Positions 16,820 through 26,307 are shown, counted from the first letter of the stretch. The stretch: DNA of 64,000 nucleotides from Arcobacter nitrofigilis DSM 7299 (GCF_000092245.1 NC_014166.1:2294001-2358000), one strand, 5' to 3'. Notes: generated from the sequence alone by a model not told the origin. Translations and numbers: made by a program.

Positions 16820-17979
16820 TGATTATTTCCTTTTTTTAATATCATATATGCCAAAAGTAAAAATGTTATGGCAAATATTATCAAATATACTAAATAAATT
16901 TTTATATCACTAAAATTTCCACCCCTAACAAAAATTTCCAATAAACCTTCCAATCCCCAAGACATAGGAGAATAAGAAGAAATATCTTGCATAAATTGTG
17001 GCATCACAAATTTAGGAACCATGATTCCGCCAAGTGCCGCTAAAACTATGTTTGTAACTCCACCAATAGAAGTTGCTTCTTCTGTAGTTTTACTAATATT
17101 TGCTATAAATAAAGCAAAGCATATTGCCGCAAGTGAAATAGCACTACTCATACAAAATATAAGTAAATAGTTTCCACTTATAATCAAAGAATCACCACCA
17201 AATAAAGGAACAATAAATATTCCTACTAAAATCATAATCACAACTTGAATTTGATTTACAATAAAATATGGAATGATTTTACCAAGTAATATAGGGAACA
17301 AAGATAAATTTATACTTCTAATTCTTGAAATTGTACCAAAATTTTTCTCATTTATAAAAGTATTAGAAATAGGTATTAAAATAAAAAACATAGAAAATAC
17401 AAGCCAAGCGGGAACACTTTGTTGTACTGAACTTGGTTTCAATCTTGGTTTATTATTTTTATAAATATATGTATTACTTATTTTATCACTCAGAACTGAA
17501 AGTGTCCTAGCATCGATTTTTGATTTTATAAAATAATCTTTCATAATACTTTTTGAAATAATCTCAGCTATACTATTTTTTAATATATAAAAATACTCAT
17601 TTTTTATATTAGATTTACTAAAAGTTTTTATCTCAAAATTTTTAGCATTTTTATTTATTTGTGACTTGAAATTTTTATCAATCATTACAATAAAATCATA
17701 ATTTTCTTTATAAATCAAAGTATCAAAAGTACCCTTTTTTACTAAACTTGCAGAAAAATACTTACTTTTATTTAAACCTTTGACAAATTCTTTTATATCA
17801 CTGTTTTCAGAACTTACTACTGCAACTTTTAATTTTGTTTCAAAACTATCTGAATATGTATTTTTTAAAGCCAATGACATTATCAAAATAAAAAGTGCTG
17901 GCATAATAAATAATACCATCAAAGCATGAATATCTCTAAATATTAATAATAACTCTTTTTTTAAAATATATTTAAACAT
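16816..17979 (-). CDS. ABC-2 type transporter permease
   Basis: Permease of an ABC exporter of the ABC-2/NodJ-YhhJ type. One membrane helix near residues 15-37 is followed by a large extracytoplasmic domain (about 40-185). Five or six further helices follow, including PAWLVFSMFFILIPISNTFI (about 190-210) and a late GGVTNIVLAALGGIMVP segment. The length (387) fits subunits that work as homodimers with one ATPase. Its start overlaps the ATPase stop by one base (TAATG), so the pair forms one transporter. It sits between the AMP ligase and the ACP of the pigment operon, as ABC genes do in flexirubin-type clusters. The substrate is inferred only from context. Confidence 0.88.
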   Translation of the reverse strand: MFKYILKKELLLIFRDIHALMVLFIMPALFILIMSLALKNTYSDSFETKLKVAVVSSENSDIKEFVKGLNKSKYFSASLVKKGTFDTLIYKENYDFIVMIDKNFKSQINKNAKNFEIKTFSKSNIKNEYFYILKNSIAEIISKSIMKDYFIKSKIDARTLSVLSDKISNTYIYKNNKPRLKPSSVQQSVPAWLVFSMFFILIPISNTFINEKNFGTISRIRSINLSLFPILLGKIIPYFIVNQIQVVIMILVGIFIVPLFGGDSLIISGNYLLIFCMSSAISLAAICFALFIANISKTTEEATSIGGVTNIVLAALGGIMVPKFVMPQFMQDISSYSPMSWGLEGLLEIFVRGGNFSDIKIYLVYLIIFAITFLLLAYMILKKGNNQ

Positions 17980-18839
17980 TAGTCTCTCAAATCCTCTTTT
18001 GTAAGGGATAAAAATAGCTTTTCTAACTTTTTATCTGGAAAATTAATATTTTTGATATTTTTATTTTTACTTTTTATTTCAAGCATTAAATCCAAAAACT
18101 TATCATAAGAATTAGAAATATCAACATCTATTTTTTGATTATCTAGCTCAACTTCAATAATAGATTTTTCTTTTACTAAAACATCTTTTTTCTCTTGTAA
18201 TATAATTTTATTTTTATCTAATACAGCTATTTCATCGCATAAATATTCAACCTCTTCCATATAATGTGAAGTATAGATAATAGTTGTATCTTGGGTTTTA
18301 TTTAGATTCTTTATTACTTCTAAGATATATTTTCTTGATTGGGGATCAATTCCAACTGTTGGTTCATCAAAATATATTATTTTAGGAGAATTAAGTAAAC
18401 CAATAGCAATATTCAATCTTCTTTTTACTCCCCCTGAATATGTCGAAGCTCTTTTATTTATAAACTTTTCTAAAGAAGTAGCTTCAATACAATATGAAAT
18501 TTGTTTTTTTAGCTTATCACTTTTGAGTCCATATAAAGCTGCAAAAAATTCCAAATTTTCATAACTTGTTAAATTAGGATAAAAAGCATATGTTTGAGGA
18601 ATATAAGATGATATCTTTTTTATTTCATTTTTCTGTTTTTCAAAATCTAAGCCATAAATTTCTATATTACCAGAGTCTTTTAAAATAAGATGATTTAAAA
18701 TAGATACAAGAGTAGTCTTCCCCGCACCATTTGGACCTAATAAACCAAATACAGAACCTGTCTTAATCTCTAAGCAGAGGTTTTCTAAAATAGGAACATT
18801 ATTATATGACTTATTCAAATCTTTTATTATAATAGACAT
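17979..18839 (-). CDS. ABC transporter ATP-binding protein
   Basis: The nucleotide-binding subunit has Walker A GLLGPNGAGKTTLVS (about residues 32-46), Q-loop YIPQTYAFYP near 80, signature YSGGVKRRLNIA (about 137-148), Walker B IIYFDEPTVGID (about 157-168) and the switch His in YTSHYMEEVE (about 193-202). The YSGG signature and the 286-residue length are typical of ABC-2 exporters of the drug/Nod-factor class. It pairs with the adjacent permease. The gap of 48 bases to the upstream AMP-ligase gene is the largest in this operon and could hold a secondary start or nothing notable. Confidence 0.92.
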   Translation of the reverse strand: MSIIIKDLNKSYNNVPILENLCLEIKTGSVFGLLGPNGAGKTTLVSILNHLILKDSGNIEIYGLDFEKQKNEIKKISSYIPQTYAFYPNLTSYENLEFFAALYGLKSDKLKKQISYCIEATSLEKFINKRASTYSGGVKRRLNIAIGLLNSPKIIYFDEPTVGIDPQSRKYILEVIKNLNKTQDTTIIYTSHYMEEVEYLCDEIAVLDKNKIILQEKKDVLVKEKSIIEVELDNQKIDVDISNSYDKFLDLMLEIKSKNKNIKNINFPDKKLEKLFLSLTKEDLRD

Positions 18840-18887
18840 TAATTTACTTTATTTTTAGTATGTTGATTATAGCTGATTACCAATAAA

Positions 18888-20105
18888 TTATTGAATTGCA
18901 AGTTTTTTACCAACAACTGATGTTTTTATTTTATCGACAATTTTTAAATTAATGGAAAATTTAATATTTGATAACTCACTTTGTAATATCTTTCTTATAT
19001 CTTTAGCTAAGAACTCTTGCTTACTCTCAATTGTGATATCCAAAACCTCATCTTTTAAACTATTCTTTTCATTTGAATTTACAAATACAACTGCTTTTTC
19101 GATTCCATCAACCTCTTCTAAAATATTTTCTATTTGTATTGTAGAGTATCTTTTTCCAGCTATTTTAAGAATTTGTGAGCTTCTGCCTATTAACTTAAAT
19201 TTATTTTCATAAAACTCCACATAATCGAAAGTTTGTATTTTGTAATCTGTTATTTTAAACTCATTTTCATAAATCAAATTTGAAATAAAAGGAGACTCCA
19301 CTTTTAACTCATTTTTTTCATTTGTAGAGGTAATTACTTTTGGAGTGGTTGTCCAAAGAGAATCATCATTAAACTTATATGATATTCCACCTGTTTCAGT
19401 TGAACCAAATATTTGTAAAATATCTGTAGAAAATTTTTCATTAAACTCTTTTGCATCATCTGCAAATAATGGTCCTGTTGAACTTACAAATAAAGATTTA
19501 GAAAGATCTTTTGATTCATTGATTCTATTTAGTGCTTTTATATATAAAGGTGTTGTTACTACTAAAGAATTATCATCTATTATATCTAGAAGGTCATGGG
19601 GTAAAAAATGTTCTTTTAGTATTATATCTATTCCATTTAACAAAGGGAAAAACAATCCATATAATGATCCATAAAGCTGAAGAAAAGGTACAGTGACAAT
19701 AACTCTTTTTATATTAAACTCTTTTAAAGATGAAGTAATTACTTCTACTTCTTCTAAAATATTTTCTTTTGTTTTTAGTGCTCCACTTGGAAATCCTGTA
19801 CTTCCTGAACTAAAATATAAAAACATAAAATCTTTATCATAAAAAATATTTTCATTATCTCTTGGCTCATTAAACTCTTTTATATTTAATTTATCTAAAG
19901 AATCACTCAATGCTTTATTTGTCTCATCAAATAAAATTGACTTAGCACCTGAAAAATATGATTTAATCATATTTAAAACATTTGTTTCTTTCTTTGAAGA
20001 AGCTATATAGGATACTTTATTAAAGCATTCTTTATCAAAAAATAATTCTTTTTTTATTTCATATTCATTTATTGAACCATTATCATTAAATACTTTAAGA
20101 GTCAT
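18888..20105 (-). CDS. AMP-dependent aryl/acyl-ACP ligase (starter loading)
   Basis: An ANL-superfamily adenylating enzyme. The P-loop-like A3 motif reads YFSSGSTGFPSGALKTKENI (about 92-111) and the A5 region is IFGSTETGGISY (about 212-223). The A8 hinge is KLIGRSSQILKIAGKRYSTIQIE (about 298-320), where the RSSQILKIAGKR part matches the conserved D/R-x-K-hinge pattern. At 405 residues it is shorter than most ligases, as are the aryl polyene ApeH-type enzymes. By analogy it activates the aromatic acid made by the ammonia-lyase and loads it on an ACP. The N-terminus overlaps the MMPL gene by 11 bases. Confidence 0.82.
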   Translation of the reverse strand: MTLKVFNDNGSINEYEIKKELFFDKECFNKVSYIASSKKETNVLNMIKSYFSGAKSILFDETNKALSDSLDKLNIKEFNEPRDNENIFYDKDFMFLYFSSGSTGFPSGALKTKENILEEVEVITSSLKEFNIKRVIVTVPFLQLYGSLYGLFFPLLNGIDIILKEHFLPHDLLDIIDDNSLVVTTPLYIKALNRINESKDLSKSLFVSSTGPLFADDAKEFNEKFSTDILQIFGSTETGGISYKFNDDSLWTTTPKVITSTNEKNELKVESPFISNLIYENEFKITDYKIQTFDYVEFYENKFKLIGRSSQILKIAGKRYSTIQIENILEEVDGIEKAVVFVNSNEKNSLKDEVLDITIESKQEFLAKDIRKILQSELSNIKFSINLKIVDKIKTSVVGKKLAIQ

Positions 20106-22218
20106 AAGAAGGCCTTTTTAAAATTATTATTAGAAGTGTAATTGCAAGTATACCAACAGATGCAACTACACCTATTGAGAATAAAGCATTTACCTTAGAA
20201 AAAATCAATACACCAAATCCAGCAAAAGTAGATAGTAAAGAGTAAAAAATAGCTATATAAGTATTTTTATCTAAATTTTTTGAACCTAGGTAAATACCAA
20301 AATCTATGCTTATGGACAAAATAATAAATAGCATAAATAAATGCAAAATATTAAATGTCATAAAAAATGACAATGATAATATTAAGGCTATTGGGAAAAT
20401 CAGATATGCAAAAGATAAGAGGTAATTATCTTTTGTTGATAAAAATAACATAAACAAAATAAATAAAATAGTTATTGCTCCATAAGCTATAAGTTCGTCA
20501 TATATAGAGCTTAGATTTTGTTCAAACATTGTTTTGATACTTATATTTACAATAAAGTCATACTTAGAAAAATCACCAATTTTATCCTTAGGCAAATTTG
20601 CATAGGTTAAATAATAGTCTTTAAAATGAAGTAACTCTATACCTAAATCATTTATTGACTCTTTTGTATAAATTGGTATATTTTCATTTAAATTATATGC
20701 ATCTTTAAAATAATTATTTTTAAAACCAAAGATTATAGCTTTTTTATTCAATTGTTCTTTTATACTTTTTAAATCTATTTTTTGTAATAAAAGCTTTTTA
20801 TCTAAAAAACTTTTTTCATCTATTAATACAGAAATTGGAATATAAGAATTAGGATATTTATTTTTCAATATCCTTGCATCTTCAATTAACTTTTCTATAG
20901 ATTTCGCTTTTATTAAAACAGGCATATTCTTTTGAATATCTAAACTATTATTAAAGTATTTTTCTGTTTGCTTCAGTCGTGTATTATTTACATCAAGATT
21001 TTTTAGGTTTAAGTCAAAATGAAATTTATCTATAGAAAATATCAATAATACAACTGCAAAAAATATAACATATATAGGTCTAATTTTTGAATATAGTTTA
21101 TAATATTTTGTAGTAATACTTTTTTTGGAAAACTTAATTTTCGGATATAAAAAGGCAAACTGATAATATGAAAACAGAAGAGAAATAATAGAAAAATAAC
21201 AAAACTGCTTGATCAAATCAAAAGAAACAAAAGACAAAATTATAAATGCACCAACAGTAGTAAACATCCCTAAAAAAACATCTTTATTAAAAGCTTTTTT
21301 CTTTTCATAATAGTCATGCATATAATGATGAAACATATAATCAATAGCAACAGTAGAAATAGATATACCAAAGACCATAACAAAAATAGATAATTTATCA
21401 AAGAAAAAAGAACAAAGTAATAGTGAAAAGAGAATAGATGAAACCAAAGTAACAATAGTATTTAAAAGCAATTTCACATTTTTTAAAATGACCAAATACA
21501 GTAATATCAATAATAAAGTAGAAATCGCAATTATTTTATTTACATCATTTTTTATTGTTCTTGAATTTTCTACAAAATAAAAAATAGGTGAGAATACTTT
21601 TATATTCTTTTCATTACTAATTGTTTTTTCTATTGAATCATATATTTTTTCATATTTTGAGATTGTGTTTATTGAATTATCAAGATTAAAAATAGAGATA
21701 TAAGCCTTATCTTTTATACTTAGGTGATTATTTTTTATAGACAAATTTGTAAATGAAGTAGCCTTAAAAAAAAGATTTAAAGGATCTTGTTTATTTATAA
21801 AATATGAGAAATTAGATTTTAATAGATTTGATTTTATCTCTTCAAGTTTTTTAGTTATATTTAGATTATCTAAGCTTTTTTTATCTAATTTTTCTATATA
21901 AACTTTGTATTTATCTTTGTACTTTTTTAAATTTTCATTTTCTTGTATTTTTGCAAAACTTACACCCTCAATTTTAGAAAATGAATTTTCTAGTTTCTTG
22001 ATTTTAGTTAAAGCATTATTATCTAATCCTTCAACACTTAAAAAGATCTTTTTAGTGCTTTTAAAAGTATTAAATTCATTTAATAACTCTTTTTTTTCGC
22101 TATTTGGAATTATTGATTGAAGATCAGTTGATATATGATTAAAAGAGCCAAAAGATAATGTTAATATGATTAAAACAAATAATGCTAATATATTAATATA
22201 GTTAGTTAGTTTGAACAA
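20095..22218 (-). CDS. MMPL/RND-family predicted exporter
   Basis: A 707-residue polytopic protein with the RND/MMPL plan. One helix at the N-terminus is followed by a soluble extracytoplasmic domain (about 30-205) and a first cluster of helices (about 215-375, including VFGISISTVAIDYMFHHYMHDYY). A second soluble domain (about 385-575) and a second helix cluster (about 580-705, including ILSISIDFGIYLGSKNL) complete it. The paired D-Y/F-H/G motifs in helix 4 and helix 10 positions mark the proton-relay region. Such exporters accompany aryl polyene clusters (COG4258) and are thought to move the lipid-linked pigment. It overlaps the LolA-like gene by 17 bases. Confidence 0.87.
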   Translation of the reverse strand: MFKLTNYINILALFVLIILTLSFGSFNHISTDLQSIIPNSEKKELLNEFNTFKSTKKIFLSVEGLDNNALTKIKKLENSFSKIEGVSFAKIQENENLKKYKDKYKVYIEKLDKKSLDNLNITKKLEEIKSNLLKSNFSYFINKQDPLNLFFKATSFTNLSIKNNHLSIKDKAYISIFNLDNSINTISKYEKIYDSIEKTISNEKNIKVFSPIFYFVENSRTIKNDVNKIIAISTLLLILLYLVILKNVKLLLNTIVTLVSSILFSLLLCSFFFDKLSIFVMVFGISISTVAIDYMFHHYMHDYYEKKKAFNKDVFLGMFTTVGAFIILSFVSFDLIKQFCYFSIISLLFSYYQFAFLYPKIKFSKKSITTKYYKLYSKIRPIYVIFFAVVLLIFSIDKFHFDLNLKNLDVNNTRLKQTEKYFNNSLDIQKNMPVLIKAKSIEKLIEDARILKNKYPNSYIPISVLIDEKSFLDKKLLLQKIDLKSIKEQLNKKAIIFGFKNNYFKDAYNLNENIPIYTKESINDLGIELLHFKDYYLTYANLPKDKIGDFSKYDFIVNISIKTMFEQNLSSIYDELIAYGAITILFILFMLFLSTKDNYLLSFAYLIFPIALILSLSFFMTFNILHLFMLFIILSISIDFGIYLGSKNLDKNTYIAIFYSLLSTFAGFGVLIFSKVNALFSIGVVASVGILAITLLIIILKRPSYDS

Positions 22219-22681
22219 TATTTATCCAATCATCATTTGTAAAATATATCTTCAAAAACTTTAATTTTGAATCTATTTTTTTGTACTCTATTCTTTTTAT
22301 CACATTTGCTACATATTCACTTGGAATTAAAGTTGTGTACCCATCACTCTTTTTTATTTGAAAATACTCTTTTATATTTTCTATTTTATTTGTATAAATA
22401 CTTTCTATAACTTTTGAAAAAATTGTCAAATCCAAATTATCTTCATAAGTAATAATGTTCTCTTTTTTACCATCTTTTTCTATTATATTTTCTTTTGTGA
22501 AAGTAAATGATTTATTTTGTTGGGGATATGCAACTTTTATAAAGTCATTATTTATATTTAAAATACCATTTCGATATACGCTAGCATTTAGTGCACTTAT
22601 ATATTTTTCTTCTTTAAATTCAATTTCATTTGAAAATAAAAAAAGAGTAGAAAATAAAAATAAAAATAAAACTTTAAACAT
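22202..22681 (-). CDS. LolA-like outer-membrane lipoprotein carrier
   Basis: I place the start at the ATG ending at 22681, giving 159 residues with a clean signal peptide (MFKVLFLFLFSTLFLFSNE). A longer reading frame begins 42 residues upstream but runs inside the preceding gene. The mature part has the shape of a LolA/LolB-like half-barrel: beta strands SVYRNGILNINNDFIKVAYPQ, EKDGKKENIITYEDNLDLTIFSKVIESIY, and a C-terminal FLKIYFTNDDWINI strand. LolA-like proteins are regular members of aryl polyene clusters and probably carry the lipid-linked product across the periplasm together with the MMPL exporter that follows. Its start overlaps the upstream membrane protein by eight bases. Confidence 0.7.
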   Translation of the reverse strand: MFKVLFLFLFSTLFLFSNEIEFKEEKYISALNASVYRNGILNINNDFIKVAYPQQNKSFTFTKENIIEKDGKKENIITYEDNLDLTIFSKVIESIYTNKIENIKEYFQIKKSDGYTTLIPSEYVANVIKRIEYKKIDSKLKFLKIYFTNDDWINIVQTN

Positions 22682-23210
22682 CAAATTTTCCTTCAAAATA
22701 AATTTTTCTATGAATAAATTGTGCAATTCCAGCAATAATAAACAAAAAATACCAACCAACTGATGAATAAAATGTCCAGTAAAACATATCTTTTGAATAA
22801 AGTACAAAAGAATGAATTAGTACATTTATCAAAGATATATAAAACCAAAAAAGTGTTGATTTATGAATATAATTTTTCTCTTCCTCTTCAACATTTTTAT
22901 TTAATCTTTTTAAAAATATAAAAATAAAAGAATTTTTAGAAAGATAACTATATAAAATATAAATTGAAATCAATCCAGAAATTAATAATGGTAACATTTT
23001 TAAAAATAAAAAATTATCCAAAAAATACGCCAAAATAGATACACTCAAATAAAAAAGAGGAAAAATATACTCTTTTATACTTTTCTTTATAGAAAAAATG
23101 AACCAAGACAAAGAAAAAATAAAAATTATAAGTGAAACAGTTTTTAATTCAAAATTTCTTAATGAATAAAAAACAATAGGTGCATAAAATAAAGATATGA
23201 GTAAATTCAT
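22674..23210 (-). CDS. COG4648-like polytopic membrane protein of aryl polyene clusters
   Basis: The protein is almost entirely membrane-embedded, with five or six hydrophobic helices in 178 residues. It ends with VGWYFLFIIAGIAQFIHRKIYFEGKFDV. A very similar size, topology and Trp/Phe-rich C-terminus occur in the uncharacterised COG4648 family that accompanies aryl polyene and xanthomonadin genes. Function is unknown. Position, between the ketoreductase (five-base gap) and the LolA-like gene, suggests a role in anchoring or transferring the product at the inner membrane. I am surer of the membrane topology than of the family name. Confidence 0.6.
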   Translation of the reverse strand: MNLLISLFYAPIVFYSLRNFELKTVSLIIFIFSLSWFIFSIKKSIKEYIFPLFYLSVSILAYFLDNFLFLKMLPLLISGLISIYILYSYLSKNSFIFIFLKRLNKNVEEEEKNYIHKSTLFWFYISLINVLIHSFVLYSKDMFYWTFYSSVGWYFLFIIAGIAQFIHRKIYFEGKFDV

Positions 23211-23215
23211 AAACT

Positions 23216-23920
23216 TTATCTAACCATTGCCCCACTAATATTTAATACCTCTCCACTTACATAAGTAGCATCTACACCTATAAAATAAGCACATTTTGCC
23301 ACTTCTTGAGCTTTCCCAAATCTTTTAAGAGGTATTGCTTTTTTTAGCTCTTTTACATTTGGTATATTTTCAATCATCTCTGATTCTATTATTCCAGGAG
23401 CAAGGGCATTTACTCTAATATTATATCTTCCTAGTTCTATTGATAAAGTTTTAGTAAAAGCAATAACTCCACCTTTACTTGCACTATAATTTGCTTGTCC
23501 AGAATTTCCACTTATTCCTGAAATTGATGCAACATTTACAATACTACCTCGCTTGTTCATCATCATATTTTTAGAAATAACTTTTGTAACATAAAAAAGT
23601 CCAGTTAGATTTGTATTAATTACATCTTCCCATTCATCATCATTCATAAAGAAAAACAAGTTATCTTTTATAATTCCAGCATTATTTACTAAAACTTCAA
23701 CATCAAGATTTTCTAAAACCTCTCTTATCGAGTTTTTATCTTGCATATTAAAAGAAATAAGTTCTCCATTTGAATTTATATCTTTTAAAAGTTCTTGTGC
23801 TTTGTCTTTATTACTATTGTAATGAATATAGACGTAGTATCCATTTTTCGAATATTCTTTAACAATAGCTTGTCCAATAGAGCCAGTGGCTCCAGTAACT
23901 AATACTTTTTTATTTTCCAT
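23216..23920 (-). CDS. FabG-like 3-ketoacyl-ACP reductase
   Basis: A short-chain dehydrogenase/reductase of 234 residues. The nucleotide-binding motif is TGATGSIGQAIV (about residues 9-20), NNAG appears near 80, and the catalytic Ser-Tyr-Lys are in NVASISGISG and NYSASKGG (Tyr near 145, Lys four residues later). It would reduce each 3-ketoacyl intermediate before dehydration, as ApeQ does. A terminal YVSGEVLNISGAMVR matches FabG's VTGxxLxVDGG end, with the final Gly-Gly replaced by Gly-Ala. Being inside the operon it is the pathway reductase, not the housekeeping FabG. Confidence 0.9.
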   Translation of the reverse strand: MENKKVLVTGATGSIGQAIVKEYSKNGYYVYIHYNSNKDKAQELLKDINSNGELISFNMQDKNSIREVLENLDVEVLVNNAGIIKDNLFFFMNDDEWEDVINTNLTGLFYVTKVISKNMMMNKRGSIVNVASISGISGNSGQANYSASKGGVIAFTKTLSIELGRYNIRVNALAPGIIESEMIENIPNVKELKKAIPLKRFGKAQEVAKCAYFIGVDATYVSGEVLNISGAMVR

Positions 23921-23929
23921 TTTACTTCT

Positions 23930-25450
23930 TTACACTAGTTTTGCACTTCTAAGTATTTTATTTATATTTACTATATCAAAATCCATTCTTCTATCTTCAT
24001 AAAGTGGTTTAACCATCTTTCTTATCTCATCATAAATATTTTTAAGATGAAAAGATACTTCACCCTCACCTCTAATATCAACAGCTTGTGCCATACCAAT
24101 AAAAGCAATTGAAAGCATATTATACAAGTCTGGAATCATTTTTGCAAAATCATTTGCAGCAGTTGTTCCCATAGAAACTTTATCTTGATTTAAAGACTCT
24201 GTTGGTCTTGAATGAATAGAAGCAGCTGTTGTATTTTTGATAACATCAGCACTTAAAGAACTAAGACTTATTTGCATAGCTTTAAAGCCATGATAAAATG
24301 GCTCATGTGAAAGTTTTAAATTCTCACCTAATCCTCTGTTAAATTTATGATCAACTAAAAGAGCAAACTCTTTATCTAATAAATCAGCAAGATTTGCGGC
24401 ACATATTTTTAAAGTATCCATTGAATGGGCAACATATCCACCATAAAAGTTACCTGATGTATATATTTTTTTGTTTTCACCATCAATCAAAGGATTATCA
24501 TTTACAGAATTTATCTCTGTTTCAACCCAATTTTTAGAAATCACTAAATTATCTCTTATCACACCTAAAACTTGTGGTGCACATCTCATAGAATATGTAT
24601 CTTGAATATTTAAGTCATTATCAACAAAAAACTTATCATATCTGTCATCTCTTCCATGGGTTAATTTTGAACCTTGAATTTTCTTTTTAATATTCTTTGC
24701 AGTTTCTATTTGTCCATTAAATGGTTTTGATTCATGTACAAAATCTTCCACAGGAGTATCATCTCCTAAAAGAACTTCAAACATCCCTGCAACATATGAT
24801 TCCATAGAGTTCAATATAATTTCAAACTCTTCAATGGCATCTAGTGCAATAGCACTCATAATTGTAGTTCCATTCATGATTGCTAAGGCTTCTTTTGGTT
24901 TGAATTCATATGCAGTTATATTTAGCTTATTATAAACTTCCATCACATCTTTTATTTCACCTTTATAATAAACTTCTCTCTCTCCTGCAATAACAGCTGC
25001 AATATATGATAAAGGAGTTAAATCACCACTCGCTCCAACTGATCCTTGAGAAGGAATAACAGGAATAATATCTTCTTTGATTAAAAGTTCTAACCTTTTG
25101 AGAAGTTCAACACTTACTCCTGATTTTGCTTTACTTAAAGATATTGTTCGCATAATAACTGCATATCTACAAACTTTATGTGATAAATTTACTCCAATAC
25201 CACACCCATGAAATCTAAAAAGATTTTTTTGTAAAGTTTTACTATCTTCATAACTTACATAGTTCTTTCCACTTGCCCCATATCCTGTTGTAATACCATA
25301 AATTGGTTTACCATCTTTTATCTCATTCATCAAAAAATCATGTGTATGATTTATATAATTCAAAAATACATTATCTTTTGAAATCTCAATATTAGAGGCT
25401 TTAATAATTTCATCTAATGTTATATATCTTTTATCTATTTGTAAATTCAT
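23930..25450 (-). CDS. Aromatic amino acid ammonia-lyase (HAL/PAL/TAL family)
   Basis: The enzyme removes ammonia from an aromatic amino acid to give an arylacrylate. The Ala-Ser-Gly triad that forms the MIO cofactor is at about residues 140-142, in SQGSVGASGDLTPLS. TTGYGASG near 54, NDNPL near 316 and a C-terminal region with SMGTTAANDFAKM and SIAFIGMAQAVDIRGEGE match the family. The pair at the substrate-selectivity site reads Phe80-His81 (NLFRFHGCG); characterised HAL has Ser-His, TAL His-Leu and PAL Phe-Leu. Flexirubin clusters use a tyrosine lyase to make the 4-coumarate starter, the likely role here. Start: the ATG at 25450 has GGGAG just upstream, better than a TTG at 25462. It overlaps the acyltransferase stop (ATGA). 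Confidence 0.86.
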   Translation of the reverse strand: MNLQIDKRYITLDEIIKASNIEISKDNVFLNYINHTHDFLMNEIKDGKPIYGITTGYGASGKNYVSYEDSKTLQKNLFRFHGCGIGVNLSHKVCRYAVIMRTISLSKAKSGVSVELLKRLELLIKEDIIPVIPSQGSVGASGDLTPLSYIAAVIAGEREVYYKGEIKDVMEVYNKLNITAYEFKPKEALAIMNGTTIMSAIALDAIEEFEIILNSMESYVAGMFEVLLGDDTPVEDFVHESKPFNGQIETAKNIKKKIQGSKLTHGRDDRYDKFFVDNDLNIQDTYSMRCAPQVLGVIRDNLVISKNWVETEINSVNDNPLIDGENKKIYTSGNFYGGYVAHSMDTLKICAANLADLLDKEFALLVDHKFNRGLGENLKLSHEPFYHGFKAMQISLSSLSADVIKNTTAASIHSRPTESLNQDKVSMGTTAANDFAKMIPDLYNMLSIAFIGMAQAVDIRGEGEVSFHLKNIYDEIRKMVKPLYEDRRMDFDIVNINKILRSAKLV

Positions 25451-26307
25451 TTGCTCTCCCAAAAATTATAAAAATTAAACCATTGATTTGGATATTTTAA
25501 TAAAATATCTTCAAATAATTTAACATATTCTTTTATAGCTATTTCAATAGCTTCTTTCTCTTTTAAATTAAAATCTAAGTTTAATTTTATTGTTTCTACC
25601 TTATATTTTTGTAATCCAGTATTCACTACAAAACAGCACAAAATAGGTGTTCTGGTTTTATAAGAAATTTTAAATGGATTTTTATTAAAATATGCATCTT
25701 TACCAAAGAATTTTGTTTTATATTTATATTTATCACTTGTTGGTCTATCTGCCATTATTGCTATAATTTCATTATTAGAAATTGCATTTGCTATTTCAAT
25801 AGAAACAGGAATTTGTCCCATTGATTGGTCAATAACATGAATATTTGAAAGTTTTTTTTCAATACTATTTTCAATCTCTTTTATACTGTCTAAAATAACT
25901 TCATGCATAACAATATTAATTCTATTTTTAGTTACTGGATTACTAGAACTTGAAGCCCAACCTCCAAAGTGAGAAAATAGTAAAATAGTTTTAGAATTCA
26001 TTATTTCTAAAATAGTTTCTTTTTCTTCATAAATAAAATTATATGAATTTGAGTCATATTTAGATATAAATCTATCTACTAGACAAATTGCAAACATTCT
26101 TAAATGTTCAAAATAAATCCAATTATTAAATTCTAAACCTAATGTTTTATAGTATTTTTTCAAAGAATATTTTACATTTGATGCAAGTAAAAAATAGAAA
26201 AAACTCACGGGATACATTAAAAAATAAACAAATTTATAACCAAAAAGCTTGTATAAATTAAATACAAGTTTTATACTCCAACCACTTCCTCTTTGTTTAA
26301 CAGTCAT
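25447..26307 (-). CDS. LpxL/HtrB-like acyltransferase of the pigment cluster
   Basis: This lysophospholipid-acyltransferase-fold protein of 286 residues has a basic N-terminus and a hydrophobic stretch at about 24-42. The catalytic region reads ILLFSHFGGWASS (His113), then MADRPTS near 190 and FGKDAYFNKNPFKISYKTRTPIL near 202, all typical of the LpxL/HtrB group. The classical HxxxxD/E is HFGGWA, so the acidic residue is Ala. Aryl polyene clusters contain such acyltransferases, thought to attach the polyene to a lipid anchor. It follows the glycosyltransferase without a gap and overlaps the lyase by four bases. Confidence 0.8.
   Translation of the reverse strand: MTVKQRGSGWSIKLVFNLYKLFGYKFVYFLMYPVSFFYFLLASNVKYSLKKYYKTLGLEFNNWIYFEHLRMFAICLVDRFISKYDSNSYNFIYEEKETILEIMNSKTILLFSHFGGWASSSSNPVTKNRINIVMHEVILDSIKEIENSIEKKLSNIHVIDQSMGQIPVSIEIANAISNNEIIAIMADRPTSDKYKYKTKFFGKDAYFNKNPFKISYKTRTPILCCFVVNTGLQKYKVETIKLNLDFNLKEKEAIEIAIKEYVKLFEDILLKYPNQWFNFYNFWESK

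Noticed and set aside
22682-22807. A longer N-terminus for the LolA-like protein
   Set aside because: The extra 42 residues would lie inside the preceding membrane protein gene and hide a good signal peptide that begins at 22,681.
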